Assembly (NCBI RefSeq): GCF_016623585.1
Contig: NZ_JAEHFY010000002.1
Location: 173,531-237,530, forward strand
Direction: 5' to 3'
Source: Pedobacter segetis
GTDB lineage: Bacteria; Bacteroidota; Bacteroidia; Sphingobacteriales; Sphingobacteriaceae
Length of the DNA stretch: 64,000 nucleotides
The notes beneath the pieces are model-generated. The model was not told where the DNA came from. It searched no databases and saw nothing but the letters and a program-made list of their open reading frames with translations. Below are positions 1 through 9,862 of the stretch, piece by piece (within the stretch, counting starts at the first letter, position 1; the number at the start of each line of letters is the position of its first letter). The position numbers and the translations under genes were made by a program.

Positions 1-2733
1 TCTGTTGTTTTCTTTTTTGATACCCGATGAAATAGAGAAGGTGGCATCTGCTTTGCAACTGATGGCAGAGCCCGCAAGGCTCAAATTTCCTTTAAATTGT
101 AACGATGCTTTGGCTCCTAATCCATCAGGACTGGTACTCAATGCGGCAGTTTCTAAATTATAATCAAATCCTGCTAGGCTATGTTGAGGCGATGCCAAAG
201 CAATCTTTAAATTGCCGGCTTCAATAAAATTACCGTAAGTCATCAATTTTAAACCTTCAAAATGGATTCCAGGCAAGCCTACTTTTCCTACTCCCGGGAT
301 TTTCATATTTGAAGTGTTAGCAATGCTCAAAACGCCGTTGAGGTTTGCGGTGGCCTTAATTTCCTGATTGCTTGTTCCTTCTACCACAATACTGCAGTTA
401 GTCAAATCTACATTCATGAACAAGGCATTAAAATCAATATTTTTTTTGTTGCTTATCGCAAATTGATAGGCCAGATCATCACCATTGGATGCAGAACTTA
501 GCGTTGCCGAATAATCTAACTGGTTTTTGGCATCGTTAAAATTGCCGCTTGCCGGCAAAACCAACTTGCCCCCCATACTGCTTGTTTTGAATGCCGATTT
601 AAAAAAATCAATCTTAAATTGATTGATGGAAGCGTACCAACCTCCCATCGATCCATTGGCAAGAGACAGTAGGTTGCCAGCTTTTTGTACCGTACCTGTA
701 AATCCGTTATCATCATAAATAAGATTAGATCCCTCAATGGAAACATCATCATTACTGGCCAAATTCTTAATGATCTCTGGAAGTTTCACATTAATTTTAG
801 GGATAAATATACCTCGCCAAGTTTTTGCGCTGGTATTTATGGGCGAGCTGCCTTCTGAAACATATTGTACCGGTAAACCTGTTGGGTTCTCAAAATCTGA
901 ATGATCGTAATAGATTTTATTGGTATCCGCCTCAAATTTAATGCTGCGCATCCCATCCACATAAAATGTTGGCAGTGTCAATTCAGCAATCCAGTTTTGC
1001 CAACCTTTTTTGGTAATAGCTTTAATGCCTGCTACCAAAGGGGCGTTGGTTTGGGCATTTCTTAATGAGTTTGACGGGAAATCATATGCTGCATCGATAG
1101 CCAAAGATTGGAAACCATTTTTATCGAACGCAACAAAGGTGCCGCTTGGGTTATTACCGATGCTGCTTGTTTTATTTAATTTGATGTTGATGCGGGAAAG
1201 TTGTACATCATTGGACAAATAGAGCTTTCCGCTTTCGCACAGCTTATCTTGCGTTAGGCACATCCCCCTGCTGCTGAAAGCTATTGTTTTATTGGCTTCC
1301 GGAGCATCCATTGCGCTAGCGGCATCAAACCAGGCTTGCGTGGCGGTAAAATACATACGCCCTATACCAATTTTCATAACCCCTGCATCTAAGATCAAGG
1401 GCAATTCAAAACCTTGGCTATTGCCGCTGTTTTTAAGGTAAGAGAGCGAATTTTCTGTATGGTTAGACAGGAAGGCCTCCCAATTTTTGATGCCTTCATC
1501 ATCAAAACGGATCACTTTGTCATCGGGGCTGCTGGCTTCGGGCACCAAATCGGCTATTTGAGGATTTACCAATCCTTTTACCATCCCGCTTTTCATTCTT
1601 AGTTCGGGGTTAACCGTTAAATTAAAGAAAGCAACATTTAATTTTGCGCCAGACAGGCCAGAATCTATAAAAGGTAGAATGATTTTACCTTTACCGTTTA
1701 AATACGATGAAGAGCGCTGTAAACCTGTAACCTCCATTTTAAACTCGCCAACACTAATTATGCTACCAATTTTCACTAAGTCGTTTTTAGTGTTCCCTTC
1801 GGCCAAAACTTGCTTGCAATTACAGCTTGGTGCAAAGCTTGGTTCGGTTGTATTAGGGCTTTTTTCTGTTGCGATAATTTCTGCGGGCTGGGAATAGGTA
1901 AACGAAATTACCTCACTTTGCCCATTATTTCTAAACGGGGTGTTGTTAAAAGGATCAAAAGCTTGTATAGATAATGCGTATTTTCTGCCGGCGGTCAGTT
2001 GTGGATCGGAAGGATTATAAATATAAGAGTTCCCTATAACCTCTTTCTCAAAAAAATAAGGCTGTGTTGCGCTCATCAAGGCATCATTTGGGTTTTTATC
2101 CCCAAACAGCTCTACCATACGGATCTTGTACCTTACCTGTGGTGCTGTACCTGGGGGCGTGTTCCAAATGATCGGGAAATTTTGCCCCGCAGAGGAATTG
2201 ATTTCTTCATCTGCCAAGGGGCGGATAATCAATGGTGGCTCTAAACTGCTGATGCTAAATGTATTGCTGCACCCCAAGGGATTATCGGGGCTGATGGGTT
2301 GGTTATCATCATAATTAAAAGCCCTGATACAAAAACGGTAAGCGCCTTCTGGCAAACCATTTTTAGAAATGAACTCACTTTGTGTAATACCCGTATAGTT
2401 GATCTTGGTATAGTCAAAAAAGTAACTCAGGTCGTTTCCATTTAAGCTTATACTGCCTCCGGGGTTCAGTACAATGGGTTGTGGACTTTTATAGCTGTCG
2501 CTCACTTGTAAAATGATACCATTATCCCCATAAACAGTTCCTCTTAGCTGTATCCTTTGCACCTGAGTAGAAGTATTCAAAACATTTACCACCATCAATT
2601 GAGGGTTGGATGAATAATCTGTGATCTTAGTTGGATATGGGGGTAAAATCTGAACAGAAACATTCACTTGTGCAAATGCGTTTAATTGATATGCACCAAT
2701 CAATAGCAGTAAAAAAATCCATTTTGTTTTCAT
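1..2733 (-). CDS. Partial exported TANFOR-like surface protein (C-terminus beyond left edge)
   Basis: An uninterrupted frame of 911 codons starts at the ATG at 2733 and runs off the left edge without a stop, so the C-terminus is missing. Residues 1-22 form a signal peptide (hydrophobic LLLLIGAY, ending NAFAQ). The mature N-terminus, with PPYPTKITDY and a later LRGTVYGDNG, resembles the N-terminal domain of Bacteroidota TANFOR-domain proteins; I recognise this only tentatively. Residues of about 160-270 look like a fibronectin-III-type segment, with WNTPPGTAPQVRYKIRMVEL. The rest is beta-rich and low in motifs, as in a large cell-surface protein. The start lies only 2 bases beyond the stop of the upstream barrel gene, so the two are almost certainly co-transcribed. 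I infer an extracellular structural or adhesive role. No catalytic motif was seen. Confidence 0.75.
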   Translation of the reverse strand, partial: MKTKWIFLLLLIGAYQLNAFAQVNVSVQILPPYPTKITDYSSNPQLMVVNVLNTSTQVQRIQLRGTVYGDNGIILQVSDSYKSPQPIVLNPGGSISLNGNDLSYFFDYTKINYTGITQSEFISKNGLPEGAYRFCIRAFNYDDNQPISPDNPLGCSNTFSISSLEPPLIIRPLADEEINSSAGQNFPIIWNTPPGTAPQVRYKIRMVELFGDKNPNDALMSATQPYFFEKEVIGNSYIYNPSDPQLTAGRKYALSIQAFDPFNNTPFRNNGQSEVISFTYSQPAEIIATEKSPNTTEPSFAPSCNCKQVLAEGNTKNDLVKIGSIISVGEFKMEVTGLQRSSSYLNGKGKIILPFIDSGLSGAKLNVAFFNLTVNPELRMKSGMVKGLVNPQIADLVPEASSPDDKVIRFDDEGIKNWEAFLSNHTENSLSYLKNSGNSQGFELPLILDAGVMKIGIGRMYFTATQAWFDAASAMDAPEANKTIAFSSRGMCLTQDKLCESGKLYLSNDVQLSRINIKLNKTSSIGNNPSGTFVAFDKNGFQSLAIDAAYDFPSNSLRNAQTNAPLVAGIKAITKKGWQNWIAELTLPTFYVDGMRSIKFEADTNKIYYDHSDFENPTGLPVQYVSEGSSPINTSAKTWRGIFIPKINVKLPEIIKNLASNDDVSIEGSNLIYDDNGFTGTVQKAGNLLSLANGSMGGWYASINQFKIDFFKSAFKTSSMGGKLVLPASGNFNDAKNQLDYSATLSSASNGDDLAYQFAISNKKNIDFNALFMNVDLTNCSIVVEGTSNQEIKATANLNGVLSIANTSNMKIPGVGKVGLPGIHFEGLKLMTYGNFIEAGNLKIALASPQHSLAGFDYNLETAALSTSPDGLGAKASLQFKGNLSLAGSAISCKADATFSISSGIKKENNR

Positions 2734-2735
2734 GC

Positions 2736-4430
2736 TTAAAAGTTTAAGGAGTAACTCAATTCGCTTCTGGTCTCAGAAAAATTGGGGGTAATGGCGTTCA
2801 GGCTTTTCGCTTTATTATTGGTAAAATAAAAATTGAAACCTAAATTTTGACGCTTATCCACCTTATAGTTTAAATTGCCAGAGGCATTGATGATGAAAGA
2901 CTTATTTTGGTTGGCATCGCTTTGCGTTAAGGTGTTGGTGATGCCGGCCTGTAATTTGTTTTTTATCAAAAAGGTGTTACCGCCCAATGTTGCCCCTAAA
3001 AATTTACTGTTTAGCCCCGCACCTTTAAGGTTTGTGTTGTTAAGGTTGATGAAAACACTCCAATTTTTTTGGGGGAAACCGAGGTTGTAGTTGATGAAAA
3101 ACTGGGTGGTATTGATGTTTCTTGATGCGGCATCGTTACCAAAAAAATTATTGAAATCTCGCAGGGTATTGATGCTAGCAGATGCTGAAATGGCATGCGT
3201 GGCATTGGTAGATGTGATAAAATACCTCGGCATTAGGCCTATGGTTTGGGTGGTCTGCACAATTTTGATAGAGTCGGCATAAAGTACAGTCTTTGCCCTT
3301 TGGTTGTCAGAAAAATTACTGTAAACCACATCAAAGCCTAAACTTTTGTTGACCTCATAGCTCAGATTTGCCGACCCGATCACTCTGTTGTTTTGGGCCC
3401 TTTTTTGGTTCTTTAAATTATCATGCTGCAAACCCAAACTTCCAGATAACCTGGCTTTTCCTTTGAATAAGGTAGCCGATGGGCTGAGGATGTAATTCTC
3501 CAAATCGGAATTAAAATAATAAGCACCCATGGTCTTAAAATCTGGGTCTATGCGCTTATAGCCTAACTTTATCTGATAATTTTTGCCCTTATAAACTAAT
3601 GCTGCTGATATTGCCGTATAAAACTCTGTGGTGGCATTTATAGAGAAGTATTTCTTTGCTTGATTTAGTACGGGGTTATCAAAAGAATCTAAAGAAAGCG
3701 AAGAGTTGTAATCTTTAGTGTATAAACTTGCTGCACCATCGCTCTCAAACAAAATATTTTTAAAAAGGGTAAACTTATAAGAATAGCCCAATACATTATT
3801 AGATGCAGGGTTCACTATATTTAATTGATTGGGCAAGTTATCGGGTATTTTATCATCATCTTTTGCGCTTAGGTAACTAAACTCAAAAAAGTTTTTATCG
3901 GATCCATAGCCCAACTTTGCAGCGTAAGCCTTCCTGCTAAAAGAAAAAGGCACTAAAGCCTGTGTAGTGGTGTCTATGGTGGTGGCCCTGTTTAACCGGC
4001 CATACATAAAACCCAGCCTCAATTTCCCGGGCTTCATCTCAAAACCAGCACCTAAAATGGTATGGCCGCCTAATGTATAAGGCGAGAAGTTGAGGTTACG
4101 GTAACCGCCATGAAGGGTAAGCCATTTATAGGTAGGGCTTATGCCAAACTGGTTAAAGGGCTGCCTAAAAGAACGATCGACCTCACTAAAGGTAAAAGAT
4201 ACCGGTATAGTGAAACCATAGAAGCTAAAAGTTGGGCTACCTACCAGATAATAACTCAAAGGTTTGCGCCGATCCGGGATCCCATTGGCATTATAGGAAA
4301 TACCCCTAGCTTGTATGTTACCGCTAAAGTTAAACGGTTTTTCGTTTTTTAGGTTTGTAAAATCTTGTGCCTGCACAGGATTTATCATGAAGGCTAACCC
4401 AAAAGCACCTAATAAAATGCACTTTTTCAT
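2736..4430 (-). CDS. Outer-membrane beta-barrel protein, unknown function
   Basis: This is a protein of 564 residues. I chose the ATG at 4430 rather than the upstream in-frame ATG at 4520, because 4430 begins a clean signal peptide (MKKCILLGAFGLAFM, ending NPVQAQ). The mature part is a run of alternating short beta strands with aromatic girdles and ends in SELSYSLNF, a typical C-terminal strand of an outer-membrane barrel with terminal Phe. No TonB plug or enzyme motif is visible. It sits between a small lipoprotein gene upstream and the long TANFOR-like protein directly downstream, suggesting that the three form one surface complex, with the barrel as anchor or export partner. That role is inference. 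The family is not one I can name. Confidence 0.7.
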   Translation of the reverse strand: MKKCILLGAFGLAFMINPVQAQDFTNLKNEKPFNFSGNIQARGISYNANGIPDRRKPLSYYLVGSPTFSFYGFTIPVSFTFSEVDRSFRQPFNQFGISPTYKWLTLHGGYRNLNFSPYTLGGHTILGAGFEMKPGKLRLGFMYGRLNRATTIDTTTQALVPFSFSRKAYAAKLGYGSDKNFFEFSYLSAKDDDKIPDNLPNQLNIVNPASNNVLGYSYKFTLFKNILFESDGAASLYTKDYNSSLSLDSFDNPVLNQAKKYFSINATTEFYTAISAALVYKGKNYQIKLGYKRIDPDFKTMGAYYFNSDLENYILSPSATLFKGKARLSGSLGLQHDNLKNQKRAQNNRVIGSANLSYEVNKSLGFDVVYSNFSDNQRAKTVLYADSIKIVQTTQTIGLMPRYFITSTNATHAISASASINTLRDFNNFFGNDAASRNINTTQFFINYNLGFPQKNWSVFINLNNTNLKGAGLNSKFLGATLGGNTFLIKNKLQAGITNTLTQSDANQNKSFIINASGNLNYKVDKRQNLGFNFYFTNNKAKSLNAITPNFSETRSELSYSLNF

Positions 4431-4520
4431 GTTTGTTTTTAACAGAGATGAAACGATCATGATGTAATGAACAAGCCCCAAGGGTTTTGGTAAAATCATG
4501 GTGGTTCCATGAGATGACAT

Positions 4521-4877
4521 TTAGAAATCTGTTGAGATAACCTGTTCACTACATGAAGTAATATTTACCGTTTGGCTGATATGCTTATTTTGAATGGGAA
4601 TTCCTGCATTATCAAATGCGAAAACATCTAATTTATAAGTTCCTGGGCTAAAATGTAGTGTGTCTTGGAATAATCCCTTATTTAAAGTTTTTCTCTTGTA
4701 TTTTGGCACATAGGTATCTACCCCATGGGCGTTTGGAGAGTTAGAGGCGTATTTTAATGTGATGATTCCATAATTGTAGCGTTCACAATCTTTAATTTTG
4801 TTACCATCATTTTTGCTGCATCCCACAATGAAAACCGGGATGATTACAAGCAATAAGATTTGTGTTGATATTTTCAT
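4521..4877 (-). CDS. Small lipoprotein, unknown function
   Basis: The protein has 118 residues with a lipoprotein signal: a hydrophobic stretch LLLVIIPVFIVG followed by Cys20 (lipobox IVGC) and then SKNDGNK. The mature part is short, with several predicted beta strands and two further cysteines near its ends (KDCERYN and TSCSEQ) that could pair. The fragment GTYKLDVFAFDNAG is reminiscent of an immunoglobulin-like beta sandwich. It is the first gene of the minus-strand set that continues into the barrel gene 90 bases downstream. No family is recognised. A surface or periplasmic accessory role for its barrel neighbour is inferred from position only. Confidence 0.65.
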   Translation of the reverse strand: MKISTQILLLVIIPVFIVGCSKNDGNKIKDCERYNYGIITLKYASNSPNAHGVDTYVPKYKRKTLNKGLFQDTLHFSPGTYKLDVFAFDNAGIPIQNKHISQTVNITSCSEQVISTDF

Positions 4878-5164
4878 TTTTTTAGCGTATTAATTAAATA
4901 TTTATAGATCAATTTTTGATTTTAAAACCTAAATCATAATTAAAATTAGCCTACTTTATAAAATAAAAATCGCTGATTGAGCAGAATACCAGTTTTAATG
5001 ATCTAAAGCAGAAAAGCAATTAGGGAAACACCAAAGGTTTGAGGAAAAAAATCTGCAATTTGCTGGCTTATAATCCTTTTGAACATTTTATGGATTTTTA
5101 TTTAGATTTATTGGATGATGAAATTGCTTAATTTCTTTAACCCTCTTAAGAATGATTTAACCAA

Positions 5165-7243
5165 ATGGATAAGACAATTATAAAACAGCCCCAATCTATT
5201 ATTACGTTTTCATTGATTATGAGAACGACGTTGGTTGTGATTTTGATCGGTAAAATAATGTTTGGGTTTGCACAAGAAAGCCAAAAAACAATTGATTCCC
5301 TAAAATATGCCATTGCCCATGCTAAACCTGATACCACTAAGGCAAAGGCTCTATATCGCTTAGCCGAATTTTATATCAATAGCCAACCCGATTCCTCCTA
5401 TTATTATTCAAGTAAATGTTTAAAACTGGTAAAGGAAATTAATTGGGACAAAGGGATTGGTGCTGTTGAGAGTTGTTTTGGGAGGATTTACAGTAATAAG
5501 GGTGATAATAAGGAAGCGCTTAAACATTATGAGATCAGCCTTCAAAAAGCCATAAAAATAGATTTTAAACCGAATATCATTTCCTCTCTGATCAATATCG
5601 GATCTGCCTACCAGATGATGTCGGACTTGGTAAAAGCTACTGAATATATTGAAAAAGCACTTAAAATTGCTAAAGAAACCAACAATGCCAGATTAACAGC
5701 ATTCTGTTACAGTAATCTATCAGATATTTTTTTTGCCCATCAGGATATAGAAAAATCTCTCAGTTACAATCAAATTGCCTTAGGATATGCTTTACAAAGT
5801 GATGACCTTAACGAAGTTGGATCTATTTACATGAAAATAGCCGGCGTATATTTATCTCAGAATAAATTACCTTTAGCAGAAAAGAATTATAAAAACGCAC
5901 TTCGAATGTATCGAAAAACCAACAATAGGTTTGGTGAAGCGCAAGTGTTGTCTAATTATGCTTTAATATTTGAAAATGAAATAGGTAAACAAAAAAAACT
6001 CTATTACCTACTAAAGGCTAATGAGATTTATAATCAAGTCAATCCAAAATCCATAAATTCAATTACAAATATGGGCAATATTGGAGGTACTTACGCTGGT
6101 ATCGCCATAATAGATCAGTCATTAAGTAAAACGAAAACGCTAATTACCGCAAATCAGAAAGATTCATTATTGAAAAAAGCGGTATCCTACTTAAATAAAG
6201 CAATTCTTTATAGCAAAGAGGTCAATGATATGGACGATTTAAGCTATTTCTCAGATAATTTGGCGCAGGTTCAAGAATATCAAGGAGATTATAAGAACGC
6301 ATTAAAAAACTTCAAAATTTCTAAGAATATAGATGATTCTTTATACTCACAAAAAGCTAAAAATAAGATTGCCAAATTAGAGAGCCAAAAAGATCTAGAT
6401 AAGAAAGATCTAGAGATTGCCGATAATAGATCCAAAATGAAACAGCTCTGGATATACGGATTGATAGCCATCATCATCATCGTTTTGATTGCCGGCCTTG
6501 TTGTTTTTAAATACCGGCTAAAACAGTTACGATTAAAAAATGAACTGGAAAAAAATGCGGCAGAAAACAGGGCAAAAGAACTGACACACAAAAACAAGCT
6601 GACAGAGATTGAACTTAAGGCCATCAGATCACAAATGAACCCACATTTTATATTCAATGTGCTCAATTCCATAGAATCTTACGTGATAGAAAATGATAGC
6701 AAAACAGCGAGCAGGCTTATTCAAAAATTTGCCTCATTAAGTAGGTTGATTTTAGAAAACTCTACCCAAAGCTTGGTATCGGCAGAAAAGGAATTTAAGG
6801 CTTTACAGCTTTATACAGAACTGGAGGCTATCAGATTTAATCATCATTTCAGTTATAATTTCGAGCTCAAAAATAGATCACCTCTAAAAGAAATCATGAT
6901 GCCCCCAATGCTGATACAACCTTTGATTGAAAATTCCATCCATCACGGACTAAAAAACCAAAAAGATAAAAAAAACCATATTTTGATCAAAATAGAAGAA
7001 ATAGATAAAGAATTGACATTTACCGTTAAAGATAACGGGATAGGCTTAAAGGAAGCAGCCAAATTAAAAAGCAACCACTTGTTTAAAGAACAATCATTTG
7101 GTTTAAAGGGAATTAAAGAAAGGCTGAAAATTATGGAGCATTTCAATAGATCGGGAAATATAGATATTTATGAAGAAGAAAATCTGCAAGGCACCATAGC
7201 AGTTTTAACACTGCCTTTGATATTAAAAAAAATCAATTTTTAA
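5165..7243 (+). CDS. TPR-containing LytS-type sensor histidine kinase
   Basis: This is an inner-membrane sensor kinase of 692 residues. The order is an N-terminal signal or anchor (MRTTLVVILIGKIMFGFAQ), TPR-like helical repeats over about residues 40-390, a charged coiled coil, one membrane helix at about 428-449 (LIAIIIIVLIAGLVVF), a second coiled coil, a His_kinase domain with phospho-acceptor His494 in MNPHFIFN, and a HATPase_c domain with the N box ENSIHHGLK, the G1 box DNGIGL and GLKGIKERL. This build is common in Bacteroidota, where the periplasmic TPR part is thought to sense an unknown ligand. Its usual LytTR response-regulator partner is not adjacent here, so it is an orphan within this window. 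An alternative start at 5219 would place the signal peptide at the very N-terminus. Confidence 0.88.
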   Translation: MDKTIIKQPQSIITFSLIMRTTLVVILIGKIMFGFAQESQKTIDSLKYAIAHAKPDTTKAKALYRLAEFYINSQPDSSYYYSSKCLKLVKEINWDKGIGAVESCFGRIYSNKGDNKEALKHYEISLQKAIKIDFKPNIISSLINIGSAYQMMSDLVKATEYIEKALKIAKETNNARLTAFCYSNLSDIFFAHQDIEKSLSYNQIALGYALQSDDLNEVGSIYMKIAGVYLSQNKLPLAEKNYKNALRMYRKTNNRFGEAQVLSNYALIFENEIGKQKKLYYLLKANEIYNQVNPKSINSITNMGNIGGTYAGIAIIDQSLSKTKTLITANQKDSLLKKAVSYLNKAILYSKEVNDMDDLSYFSDNLAQVQEYQGDYKNALKNFKISKNIDDSLYSQKAKNKIAKLESQKDLDKKDLEIADNRSKMKQLWIYGLIAIIIIVLIAGLVVFKYRLKQLRLKNELEKNAAENRAKELTHKNKLTEIELKAIRSQMNPHFIFNVLNSIESYVIENDSKTASRLIQKFASLSRLILENSTQSLVSAEKEFKALQLYTELEAIRFNHHFSYNFELKNRSPLKEIMMPPMLIQPLIENSIHHGLKNQKDKKNHILIKIEEIDKELTFTVKDNGIGLKEAAKLKSNHLFKEQSFGLKGIKERLKIMEHFNRSGNIDIYEEENLQGTIAVLTLPLILKKINF

Positions 7244-7337
7244 TATCGGCTTTTTAGTAGATTAAGGTTTATAGTCAGGTAAGATTTGATTTTTTTACTT
7301 TCCGATTTAGTTTTTAGAAGCTAATTGGCATTTATTA

Positions 7338-9773
7338 TCAATCATCATCATCTTTCTTTTTCTTTTCTAATATTACAAAAGCACTTCTTTTTGGGGCGGG
7401 CATTACAGAATCTTCTCCTTTAATATATTTCCAGATGGTTTCATTCAATTCTAGGTCTGGTACCGCATCTTCTTTAGCGAAGTTAAATGATGCTGATTTT
7501 TTTGAACTTTCATTTATAGCGTAATTTCTATCGTCTAGATTTACGTTCGCCTTTAAATGGGTAAATGGTTTTAGGTTGATCTTGGGGGTAAAACAATCAT
7601 ATAAAGGTAAGGCAGCGGCATCATACTGGCTCATAGCGGGTAAATTTAAAATTAATTCCATAGTGCGCAAGAAACCACTGGTAGAGTACATGGTAGAAAT
7701 TACCTCGTTTCTTTTAGTGTAAGGGCTAATTACCAAGGCTGGCGAGCGGTGGGCATCCACATGGTCAGAACCGTTTTGGGCATCGTCTTCTAAAATAAAA
7801 ATTACCGATTCTTTCCAGATAGGGCTATGTGATAGATAATCTACAAATAGCCCAACTGCTAAATCATTATCCGCTACGGCTGCAATTGGTGTGTATTTTC
7901 CTGTTCTTTGCCCGCTGGTATGATCGTTTGGAAATCTAATGGTATTAAATTGGGGTACTTCTCCTTTTGCTAATAATAGGTCAAAATCTTTTTTCCAAAT
8001 GCTAAAACGGGTGGTGTCTTTTATGCTTAGATCAAACGATGGGTAACCAACACAAAAATGATTTTCCAATGCCGGTATATTAGCCATTTTCTGGTCGGCA
8101 AATTCTCCATAAGTTCTATAGCTTAAACCCGCTCTTTTACAATAGTCCCAAATAAAACCATCTCTAGGATAAGCAATTTTTCTCGATCCTTCATAATCAT
8201 AAGTGCCGCCCCTATCGCCATAACTTATAGGCCAAGTTTTCTCTACATAATCAGTTCCGTAGGCTGCCATGCTCCAGTTATGCCCATCGGCACTTACTTC
8301 CGCATCTGTATAAAAATTATCTAGCAAAACATACTCATTTACCAATTTGTGGATATTGGGGGTTATTTTTTCGCCAAATAAACAAAGGGAACTATCACCG
8401 TTTCCTTTTTTAATATCGCCCAAAACTTGGTCGTAAGTTCGGTTCTCTTTGATGATATAAAACACATGTTTTATCGGGCTTTTTTCTCCTGCCTTTATGG
8501 GGATAGGATTATCCTTTATGGACCGAATATTAGATGAAACTTTTCTGGAAGGCACATTGGCATAAACTTGTGTGCTATATTTTTTTAATTGCTCTTTGCT
8601 TGGTATATCTATGATAGATAGCGTCCCTTTAAACAGGCCTCCGATATATTGTTCTTCGTTTTTTACAGTGGGGCTTTTTTGGTAACCGCTATCATCTGCT
8701 TTGCTAATTGGCTTTGGGCCATCAGGATTTGGTAAACTTGTAAAACCTTTACCGTTTGCTACAAAGATCTTATCATTAAAACTTTTTATGCTGGTGGGGT
8801 ACCAGCCAGTTGGGATAAAACCCTCGCTTTTGCTTTTTCCGGGTTCAGAAACATCAAAAACCGCCAAACAATTGTTGTCTGCGTTGGCAACATATAAAGT
8901 TTTTTGATCGGTAGATAATGCTAATCCGTTGGTTGTAGAACCGGTTAGTTTGGTTGGCGTTAGCGTGGCAGAAATGGTTTCAATTACTTTATTTGTTGAG
9001 GTATTGATCACAGAAACAGAATTATCGTTGGCATTTGCAACATAAAGAATGGTTCCTTTTTTATTGAGCAATAGCTCATTTGGATGGTTTTCTGTGTTTA
9101 TTTGATCAACTATTTTTTTGGTACTGGTATTAAACACCGTTACTTTATCTCCTCCCCATAAAGAAATATAAAGCAATTTTTTATTTGGCGATAATATGCA
9201 GGCATAAGCCTCTGCGCCCAAAGTAACTGTTTTTAAGATTTTTTTTGTTTTTAGATCAACAATATATAAACTATTGTTTTCTTTGGTAACGGTATATAAT
9301 AACTGGGCTTTATCATCAATAGCGATCCCGGTTGGGCTAATTTTATTGGGCCATTTTTTACCAATTTTAATGGTATCGGCATCGGCTAGTTTTTTATTGA
9401 TGATGGGGTAAACCAAAATGATGTTATCATTACCACCAGATACATATAACTTTTTTCCATCTGCGCTAAAAGTAAGGCCATACCAAGAAGCACCTATCGG
9501 TTTTTCATCTAAAATCACTTCAGACTTGGTATCGATCAGTTGGATGCTTTGCGTACTTTGCCCGTTATTGGTAACCGCTAATAATTTGTTTGAGGATGAA
9601 AGTTGGATGTTTAGCGGCAAATCTCCCAATTGTAGGGATCTACCGGCCGGTGTTAGGTACCACCCATTAGAAAGCAATATTTTATCTGCTTTGGCATTAT
9701 TTGTAGGTGTTTGTGCGGTACCAACAAATGTGATCGCCATTAATATTATACTTAAAAATATATTAGATTTCAT
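7338..9773 (-). CDS. YncE-type beta-propeller fused to alkaline-phosphatase-family phosphoesterase
   Basis: This is an exported two-domain protein of 811 residues. A signal peptide (MKSNIFLSIILMAITFVGTAQ) is followed by YVTN/YncE propeller repeats over about residues 30-400, recognisable from repeated units such as LYVANANDNSVSVINTSTNK. From about residue 435 a phosphoesterase domain of the PF04185 type follows, marked by HVFYIIKENRTYDQVLGD, then a metal-site motif around DAEVSADGHNWS and the late DDAQNGSDHVDAHRSPALV. This architecture is known in Bacteroidota and related phyla. The substrate is unknown, with phosphodiesters or phospholipid headgroups possible. The C-terminus is a polar tail rich in Lys and Asp. 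It stands alone, with intergenic spacers on both sides. Confidence 0.88.
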   Translation of the reverse strand: MKSNIFLSIILMAITFVGTAQTPTNNAKADKILLSNGWYLTPAGRSLQLGDLPLNIQLSSSNKLLAVTNNGQSTQSIQLIDTKSEVILDEKPIGASWYGLTFSADGKKLYVSGGNDNIILVYPIINKKLADADTIKIGKKWPNKISPTGIAIDDKAQLLYTVTKENNSLYIVDLKTKKILKTVTLGAEAYACILSPNKKLLYISLWGGDKVTVFNTSTKKIVDQINTENHPNELLLNKKGTILYVANANDNSVSVINTSTNKVIETISATLTPTKLTGSTTNGLALSTDQKTLYVANADNNCLAVFDVSEPGKSKSEGFIPTGWYPTSIKSFNDKIFVANGKGFTSLPNPDGPKPISKADDSGYQKSPTVKNEEQYIGGLFKGTLSIIDIPSKEQLKKYSTQVYANVPSRKVSSNIRSIKDNPIPIKAGEKSPIKHVFYIIKENRTYDQVLGDIKKGNGDSSLCLFGEKITPNIHKLVNEYVLLDNFYTDAEVSADGHNWSMAAYGTDYVEKTWPISYGDRGGTYDYEGSRKIAYPRDGFIWDYCKRAGLSYRTYGEFADQKMANIPALENHFCVGYPSFDLSIKDTTRFSIWKKDFDLLLAKGEVPQFNTIRFPNDHTSGQRTGKYTPIAAVADNDLAVGLFVDYLSHSPIWKESVIFILEDDAQNGSDHVDAHRSPALVISPYTKRNEVISTMYSTSGFLRTMELILNLPAMSQYDAAALPLYDCFTPKINLKPFTHLKANVNLDDRNYAINESSKKSASFNFAKEDAVPDLELNETIWKYIKGEDSVMPAPKRSAFVILEKKKKDDDD

Positions 9774-9862
9774 GTTAGAAGGTGTTTATTAACAAAACTA
9801 AGGAAATCTATTTATGTAAGCGTTTTATTGAAGAGAATTAACAATTTCTTTATAATAGGCTT

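Noticed and set aside
1..2733. Several plus-strand open frames of 60-80 codons
   Set aside because: They lie opposite one continuous minus-strand frame of 911 codons with a signal peptide and consistent codon use, so they are shadows.
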